Below, in pieces: positions 56,847 through 64,000 of a stretch of 64,000 nucleotides of DNA; position 1 is the first letter of the stretch; every line of letters starts with the position of its first letter. The DNA lies in contig NC_079501.1 in assembly GCF_030052815.1 (NCBI RefSeq), positions 42,217,593 to 42,281,592 on the forward strand, in the 5' to 3' direction. Position numbers and translations under genes: made by a program. Under the pieces are notes generated by a model. The model saw only the letters and a list, made by a program, of their open reading frames with translations, had not been told where the DNA came from and ran no database searches. This DNA comes from Hevea brasiliensis (Eukaryota; Streptophyta; Magnoliopsida; Malpighiales; Euphorbiaceae).

Positions 56847-58956
56847 TGAAGGAGCTGAAGCATGGAAATTGGTGCATTGGAGCATTAAATTTCAAAATTT
56901 TTCTTCTAGGGTTTCATGCATCATGCCACATCTCCTATGTACCTAATTAATTTTATTACTCAATTGTATATTAAAACACTTTTAATATGCATTAGGATCT
57001 TCGTTTGCCATTTAATATTGTGAATTAATAAATTAATTCAATTAAACCCTAATTTGAAAGAGGAATTTGGGCATTAATCTCTTTGATGCACTATGGATGC
57101 AATTGACACCTTTAGGAAGCTCCTAGGACCCTAAGTTTTGTCCCTCTAGATTGTCCACACCAAGATCACCAATGGCAAGCCCCAATTTTTCTTCTCAAGC
57201 CTTTGCCAACCAATTATAATTTAGGGTTTTACTTTTAGAGAGGTTATATGTGTGTATAAGACACTAGAAACAATTCCTAGCAATTTTAATTCAAAGGGAA
57301 TGAATGATTCTCTTTGAATTGATAAAGAAAACAAGAAGAGGGAAAGGGAATAGTGGCTACCGCCACCCTTAGAATAGTGAGAGTTATATTTTTAATTCTT
57401 CTTTCTTTCCCTTTTATAATTAGGCTAAATAATCACTTAAACCCTTTGCCACATATCACCACCACATTGCATCTTATTTTTAATTGACTTAATCTCATTA
57501 AGCCAAGTGTCAAAGCTAGACTTAATCTTGACTTGGATCATCTTGCATGTTAGAAAGACAAATGGCAAGTTTATATGGTACCATGTGTCACCTTCTCATG
57601 GTGCCATAAGTCACCATGTGAAATGACCAAATTACCCTTAGGTTTTAATTTTGAGTTTTTAACCCAAAATCATTATTTCTCATCTTCTAATCAATTTATA
57701 TCAAATATAAATTAATTAATTAATCTCTATTAATTAATTTCTCATAATTAAATTTATATTTAAACACTTTAAATATAAATTTAACTTTTGCTATACATCC
57801 AATAACTTAGATTTGGTTTCAAGCCATGCTAGAGACTTTACAATCTCATTGCAAACCAAATCTATTTAATTACTCAATTAAAATCTTTAATTAATCAATT
57901 AAATCATATTCTTCTTGGTGATTAACTTGTGTATTTGTGTGACTCACTAGGCTCATCACTAATTGGTAATGAGATATGATATTAACTCTTAATATCATCA
58001 GAATTCTTTCTTACCATAAATGATTTCTCTAAATCATTTTAGGCATCTTATAGACCATAGTTGACACCTAGCATAGCGTGCCATGGCCACCCAATCAGTA
58101 ACAAGGAATACCTTAAATGAACATTTAATCATATGTTACCATGCACTAGAATCTCTCTGTAACAAAATCCCAATTCGAACTGGAGTCATGGTTAATATCA
58201 AACCCCATTTGCTATGAACATTATGTTCTCTTTTAATTCCAGTTCTTGATTAATTAGATTTTCTTGTCAGAAACTCTTTTCTGACTAAATCTATCTATCC
58301 TTGCCAGAAACTTGAGACATTAAGAATAATTAAATGAACATAGGATTTTATCCCTATTTACTTAGGGTAACGGATTCCATCTTGATCAACACCTATCTCC
58401 ATATATAACTAGTAGGAGCCAACACATGCTCATATACCCATATACAGTAGAAGTATGAAAGCAGTATCAAACTCAAACCACCTATATATAAGATAACTGT
58501 ATTATCTCAGGTCTAAAGATTATATGCATTAATATGATATATGACAATGCATTGACAAGAGTAAACTCCATGTGCTTATCATAAGTGTCATTGGTTCGGC
58601 CTACTTATCATGTATAAGTGCCTATCATGTTTGTTATGTGACATGAGACTCACCATTCCATCTTATATATATCTCATATAAATACCTTGGGAACAAACAT
58701 GATTACAATCTTTCTGGATAAGTCATGTCCTTTGTGAAGTATCCTCGATTGTGAACCAATTTATGATACTTTGTACTAGAAATACTGTCACTCATATTCT
58801 TAACAACTTAAAAATAGAATTTCTAACAAAATATCAATGGACCTTTTCTATTACACATAAATATATTATGTAAACGGAAAAGTGAAATTGCCTTTTATTA
58901 ATAAAATATGTACAAGATATATAAAAAATGATATGCTCTAGGGCATACTAATAACA
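56847..58956 (-). repeat. Copia-2 5' LTR (2110 bp)
   Basis: Minus-strand TGTTATTAGTATGCCCTAGAG at 58956 to CCTTCA at 56847. It is collinear with the Copia-1 3' LTR and of nearly the same length. No gene is seen. Confidence 0.92.
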
Positions 58957-59940
58957 ACCTAACATGCATGATTTTCATGGTTCTTTGCATAACTTCATCA
59001 ATTTCAACTATTTTTCATGAATAGATTATGTACATGGTGAGAGAGTTGGCTTACCTTATTCAAGCAAATTTTCCTCTTCTCCAATCTTCAATTTTCTTCT
59101 TCCTTTTTGCTCCCAAGTGATGTACCTATGTCTAAGGGTGAGTTTTAGTGTTGGGACTTAGTGGATTTATGGAATAAATTAAGAAAATTCAAGCTTCCTA
59201 ACCCTTAACAATGGTGGAATTTTGAGAGAATATAAGAGAGAGAGAGGGACGGCTATCTTGGTGTGGAAGATGACTAAGTTTTGTCTTTTTAATTTGTATT
59301 TATTTATTTGTAATAATCCTTTAATTTTCATAATTTAAAATTATAATATTAATTAGGTCATGCTTACATAGGGGGTGATTTCATAAAACATTTACTTTTT
59401 GAATTTCTTTTCTTTTATTTTCTTTTCTTCCGTATACCTCTTCACTATTATCAATCTTTCACAATTTTAATTTCTTACATTTTAATGGATATTTAGGCCA
59501 AGAGTCACCTCTAAGGGTGAATTGACCATTTTGCCCCTTATCGGTCTAATCTGTTTTTCCAAAAACACTAGATTGTTTCCTGAATCTTGATTCAATTATT
59601 TGAACTGGTTCTCCATTCTTTTCTGTAATTTTCACATTACCACTAGCTTCGCAATAATCCTTAGGCATGGGGTGCCATAAGGTCCCACACGAAATCAGGG
59701 TAGCGACTGAGCTCGCAGTCACTTCTCGATTCGATCACACATCGCTGTGGCCTCGGCTCATTTAACTAATTATGCTTTATTTTTCTTATTTCCATTTTAC
59801 CTTCATGTAATTGCTATTTATTTTTATTTATTGCTTTTCTAGGTGACTTAATTATAGTTCTGAACATCCTAACTGTCTGAACAGACATCAGTCACCAAAA
59901 TAGTAGGCTGTACGGAACTGATGAATATAGGGGTGTTACA
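58957..59940 (-). repeat. LTR L3: gypsy LTR 5' part, split by Copia-2
   Basis: Minus-strand TGTAACACCCCTATA at 59940, followed by the family blocks near GTGACTGATGTCTGTTCAGA and GAGCCGAGGCCACAGCGATG. About 980 bp are visible; the remainder lies left of the window. It is inserted in LTR L4. No gene is seen; an open frame spanning 59921-60256 crosses the L3/L4 junction and is fortuitous. Confidence 0.85.
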
Positions 59941-62900
59941 CTATTTATTCATATTATCCCATGTGTTGAATTTTTTTTCACCATATTTTTATTTTTATGG
60001 AGACCCAGACAGAGTCTTCTCTATTTTATTAGCGTTTGGCGGGTTCTACTATTCACCTATTAAAAACAATTTCATATCCATCTCATTTTTTTATGTATCA
60101 GATCATATCATCATTTACTTATATAATCTTCTATTTGCATTTCAAATAAATACATTTCATTTCATTCATATAAAATCATGTACAATATTTACAAACTATT
60201 ATACAATCTCAAATTTTAATTATATCACTCGCTTATGTACAATGATCAAATTATAAAAGCTAAATATACATGGGCCCTACCAAAAATAGACTGCTGATGT
60301 GACACATCACACATTACTGCAAATCTACTCCAACTCACTGTCTGGATTGGTCCTGCTCACTAGTACCTACGCGTAGAAAAACCAACGCGCTAAGCGAATT
60401 GCTTAGTGGTGCATACTTTAAAGTAAAAATAAATAAATAATTAAAGATAATTATTCCATGTATAATTTCATAAAGAAGTGCAAATTTCATGAATTTTGAG
60501 TCTTTTACATGTTTATTGAACTTTGGGAGCAAATAAGTTTATCAAGATCTTTTCTGCTCATTTATTCCATATTCAGTCTTATTAAATTCATATTAGTGCC
60601 CAAGTAACCTATAACAAACTATAAAGACTGGATACATGGGAGTATACTAGTTAGACATCCATATGTCTATCATGTATACATCTGTCATGTCATGCACAAG
60701 GCCAGCGGACAAGCATAAATCCAGAAATCATATTAGGCATAAAAGCCGATGATCACATCATGTCAGGCATAAAGCTAGAGGAATAACCATATCAGACAGA
60801 TATTGTCTATCAATGATCATTCATGTGGGTAGTACTGTAATCCGTAGTCCCTAATTAGTATACCAATTGATCCATGCTATACATAAGTCTAGGTATACTT
60901 TGGGCAAATTAGTGTTATTAAGTACTTATAGATTTATTATTTCTTGTTATGCACTATTAGTGCTTTATAGCAATTTCATGTCATTTGTAATGGAAAAATA
61001 GGTTCCAATCTCACTTTTATTTAACTTATGTATTTGGCAAACCATTTAAGTAATTTATATATATGTATCAATTAATTCCTTGAACCTTCCTTTAGGTACC
61101 AATTATGGCCCTTAATATTTACCTAGCAAATTGGCCAAGATGTAGACACTATTTGGCCACACTTCCTTCGTGGAAGTTGTTCCTCTATGTCTTATCTTTG
61201 TTTTCCTTTTTGAATTATCTCATTTTCAGTTTTAGAACTCAAGTTATGGTCAAATTACCAAAACTAGTTCACTGACTCATTGCTATTCCAGAACTAGGCA
61301 AATTCTGGAATCCCAAATTTGTCTAACCACTTGGACATGTTACAGTTATATATAGGCCTATTGTCCTTCATATGAGTTATTCCCCTATATCTTAAGGTCA
61401 CACAAGTTCAAGAATCACTAAGTTTCAGGTTTTGTAGGGTGAGTTATGGCTAATTAACTGACCTGGACTCATGAACCCTATTCATTTAGGATTTCAGGTT
61501 CAAGTCAGTGTATACAATTCCCATTTTAGGGTCTTTACTCTCAAAATTTGAGTAAAGTTCCTAAACCAAAGTTGGAGTCTTCTTTCTTAAGTTTTTAGAA
61601 CAGTTTGGCTCATCCCAATTGGAGTTTTCTAATGGGAGATATAATATAAATACTGTTCTTGGGTCAAGTGGCTATGTAATTCAATTTCAGGAATTTCAGA
61701 ATTTGGAATACTGGCTTGACCTAGCAAATTGTCCAAGTTTCATTAGGTTCTAGATTTTGATCAAACATTAAAATTGTATTCTAGGTCTTATGGAGATTTT
61801 AGCTTTGGAATCACTGCATTTGTAGTTTTGTGGACTGAGTTATGGGATTTTTGCCAAAACTGGTTAGGTAGGTCAAAGTCCAGAATTTCAAGTCAGGTTC
61901 TGGTTCTGATCAGAATTGTTTACCTAACTTTGTCTAGCAAATTGGTTAGGTTAGAGTCAGAATTGGGCTCTATGTTCTTCATGAAAAGTGTGCTCCTATG
62001 TCTAACCTTTTCATTGGTTCAAGAATCAAGTCATTTTGACCTTCCTAGAGTGAATTATGCCCATTTGAACATTTACTGTTCATATGATCATTTTTTTCTA
62101 GGCCCAGCAGGTGATTACCCGGATTCAAGTAAATTTTAGGTCATGTTAGGTTCAGTTTCTAAGCAGGGTCTCTTCATGAAAATTGTAGTATTATGTCTCA
62201 GGTTCAATATCTAATTAGCCTTACACCAATTGGAGCAATGTGGCTCTACTTATGGCTATTTAACCCTGCTGGACTCATGGGTCTAGAATCCTGCACAAGA
62301 AATTTAGCACTTCCAATCTTAACTCCACCCAACAACCAAACTTCAAAACACATTCATTACACTTCAAATAGTCAATAAATGATCTCAACAATGTTAATTA
62401 AGCATCATTTCACAAAACCCTCAATTTTGGGTCAAAACCCTCAATTTTGGTTTAAAACCTTAACTATCAAAACCACATCTCATGCAAACTCCTACCAAGT
62501 CAACATAACTAACTTGTAAACTCATCAACAACACTACAAGGCAAGTTAATTCAATCAAGAATCATCAGAACCCAAATCCCCTCATGGCTACCGAAATTTT
62601 GGTTCTTCATATACTCCTCATATTCTTTCAATTTCATATAATTTCAACTCCTTCTAACATGCTTACCATGATTAAAGAAGAGAGGTAGGGATAATCTTGT
62701 ACTAACCTTATGTTAACCAATCTTTGACTTACTAAACTTCAAGATTTCCTTCAATTCTTGGCTGCCTATGGCTTCCCTAAGTTATAGAATCAATTTTTTG
62801 TGAAGGTAAGTAGGGGTTTTAGTGTGAGAATGGGAGGGAAATCAAGCTTGGAAAGCTTGAAAATGGTGAAAGCTCTTTGCCTATGGTGGTTCGGCCAAGC

Positions 62901-63572
62901 TCTCATGGAAGAAGATGATCACTTTGATTCATTTAATTAGTTTTGTCTCTTTTTATATTTGGTTGTCTAATTATAATTGGTCATAAATTTTAATGAGGTC
63001 ATTATCTTGTCATGCTTAGGTCATAAATAAAATTAAGTTTTCTTTTCTTTCTTTTTCTTTTCTTCTTTTCTCTACTCATTTCCATTTGAATTATTATAAA
63101 TATTTCTTCATATTTTATTACTTTAATTTCAATTAATTAAATTAACATTTTGGTCAAAAGTCAATTCTTCATGTGAAATGACCAAAATGCCCTTCATCGG
63201 GTCAAAATTTATCTTTACCGATTAGCATAAATTTCCTTGTATTTCCTTGACATTTTTATTGTTTTTTAAACCTCATAAATCCTTCAATTAATTCCCAAAT
63301 ATTTATCTTATAGGTTTTCCTATGAGTCTAGGGTTGGCAACTATATTCACAGTCGCTTCCCGATAGGGTTACCCATCGCCGGAACCTCGGCTCCTTTAAC
63401 CTATTGACATTTCATTTATTTTATTTTTTCTTAATTTTTCTTGATCTTTATTCAATTAATTTACATATCCTCACTCTAGTTTAAATGTAGTTCCAGGCAT
63501 CCTGGCTGTCCGAACAGACATTAGTCATCAAAACAGTAGAATGTACGAACTACCTAAAGTGAGGGCGTTACA
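59941..63572 (-). repeat. LTR L4: older gypsy LTR, split by L3
   Basis: Minus-strand TGTAACGCCCTCACT at 63572, then the shared family blocks; the splice-donor-like GGTTAGT has its GT at 62706-62705, 866 nt from the start. Hairpin 1 is at 60390-60406 (CTAAGC/GCTTAG) next to the palindrome CTACGCGTAG, as in Gypsy-A, so L4 is related to the Gypsy-A subfamily but much diverged. The 3' end of this LTR lies left of L3, outside the window. No gene is seen. Confidence 0.82.
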
Positions 63573-64000
63573 GTTCTATAGGTCATTGTCTCATTATGTT
63601 ATTATAAAGTATATGCAAAGTTTATGGAACCCTTTGATGAAATGTAAATATATGAATGGCTATTGTGCTTGTAAATCAAATGTTTTATGAAATGAATGAA
63701 TTATTTTATGCTTAAAGTATTTTATGACTGAAATGGGCCCTACCATAGTTCATGAAATGAAATGTTCAAGTTTGCTATGGGCTCGGGTGGCTCCTTACCT
63801 ACCCATTCCCTTAGCACCGGTAAAAGTCCTAGATTGGTCATTAAAAAGATGGTGTCAGAGCAATAGGTTTATGAGCTCAAACATAATTGCTAGTGATGTA
63901 AAATGAAAAGAAAGAAATGAAAAGAGAAAGAAATGAAAAGAGAAAGAAAATGAAAGTGAAAGTATGGCCCACTTATATAAATAAAAAAATGATGCTTTTT
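63573..64000 (+). mobile_element. Basal LTR element: end of a plus-strand LTR and its primer site
   Basis: After L4 the sequence looks like the 3' end of a gypsy-type LTR (TATGAAATG-rich stretch, GGGCCCTACC, a GCACCGG block), followed by TGGTGTCAGAGC at 63850-63861, one mismatch from the initiator-Met primer site, and then AGGTTTATGAG, typical of bases after such a site. The LTR boundary is uncertain. 63905-63960 is an AAAGAAATG/AAAAGAG purine run. No gene is seen before the window ends. Confidence 0.5.

Larger units (their letters stand above)
54973..58956 (-). mobile_element. Copia-2: 5' end of an inverted relative of Copia-1
   Basis: On the minus strand it shows a complete 5' LTR (58956-56847), primer site, about 1.55-kb leader and the start of gag. 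It is the same family as Copia-1 (same LTR ends, same leader motifs, same gag start) but in opposite orientation and without the 35-bp array. It is inserted in gypsy LTR L3; the right flank begins ACCTA. The 3' part is outside the window. Confidence 0.92.

Noticed and set aside
54973..58956. Copia-2 considered as a solo LTR
   Set aside because: A primer site, leader and gag start follow the LTR in the right order, so it is the 5' end of a longer element whose remainder is outside the window.
59921..60256. A 111-codon frame near the L3/L4 boundary
   Set aside because: It spans the junction of two LTRs and starts in the inverted LTR head, so it is fortuitous.
61774..62139. A 121-codon plus-strand frame in L4
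   Set aside because: It is antisense within the module region of an old LTR; words such as TTATGGAGATTTTAGCTTTGG match the module, not a protein family.

Overview
This window is heterochromatin-like plant DNA made almost entirely of LTR retrotransposons inserted into one another. I found no host gene, tRNA, rRNA or CRISPR. The organism is a flowering plant, probably a eudicot; the sequence does not let me name a species. The evidence is Ty3/gypsy chromoviruses of the Tekay/Del type (C-terminal chromodomain, LTRs of 3-4 kb that begin TGTAACA, initiator-Met tRNA primer site) and Ty1/copia elements with long LTRs that resemble the Angela/Tork lineage.

Layout, outermost (oldest) to innermost (youngest). 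A plus-strand LTR element seen only at 63573-64000 carries a minus-strand gypsy LTR (L4, 59941-63572). L4 carries a second minus LTR (L3, 58957-59940). L3 carries a minus copia element (Copia-2, 54973-58956). Copia-2 gag carries a plus gypsy LTR (D, 51904-54972). D carries a plus gypsy element (Gypsy-0, 7833-8405 and 47067-51903). Gypsy-0 carries a minus gypsy LTR (M, 7061-7832), itself split by a plus copia element (Copia-1, 1-7060), and also the complete chromovirus Gypsy-A (8406-47066). Gypsy-A gag is interrupted twice: by N1 (minus, 12298-32971), whose 5' LTR holds N2 (plus, 19171-29628), and by solo LTR S1 (minus, 33319-40157), which holds solo LTR S2 (plus, 35828-39352). Exact 5-bp target-site duplications are visible for N1 (AAGGT), N2 (GTATA), S1 (CCCAG) and S2 (TGTAC), and a 4/5 match for Gypsy-A. 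The left ends of the outer elements lie upstream of the window.

Coding content is retroelement only. Gypsy-A has gag, protease, reverse transcriptase, RNase H, integrase and chromodomain, broken by nonsense changes that are mostly CAG/CAA to TAG/TAA and by loss of several catalytic residues. Copia-1 keeps a 647-codon integrase/RT frame but lacks its protease. N1 and N2 are gag-only, non-autonomous elements of the TR-GAG type with about 3.9-4.0 kb LTRs; any new copies would need enzymes supplied by a relative such as Gypsy-A.

The most interesting structure is inside the gypsy LTRs. Very different subfamilies share (i) a splice-donor-like GT 866-891 nt from the LTR start, (ii) two short hairpins whose stems differ in sequence but keep pairing, and (iii) a degenerate three-fold module in the LTR centre. 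Gypsy-A integrase also holds a 74-nt GT...AG segment that behaves like a phase-0 intron and is precisely absent from Gypsy-0.
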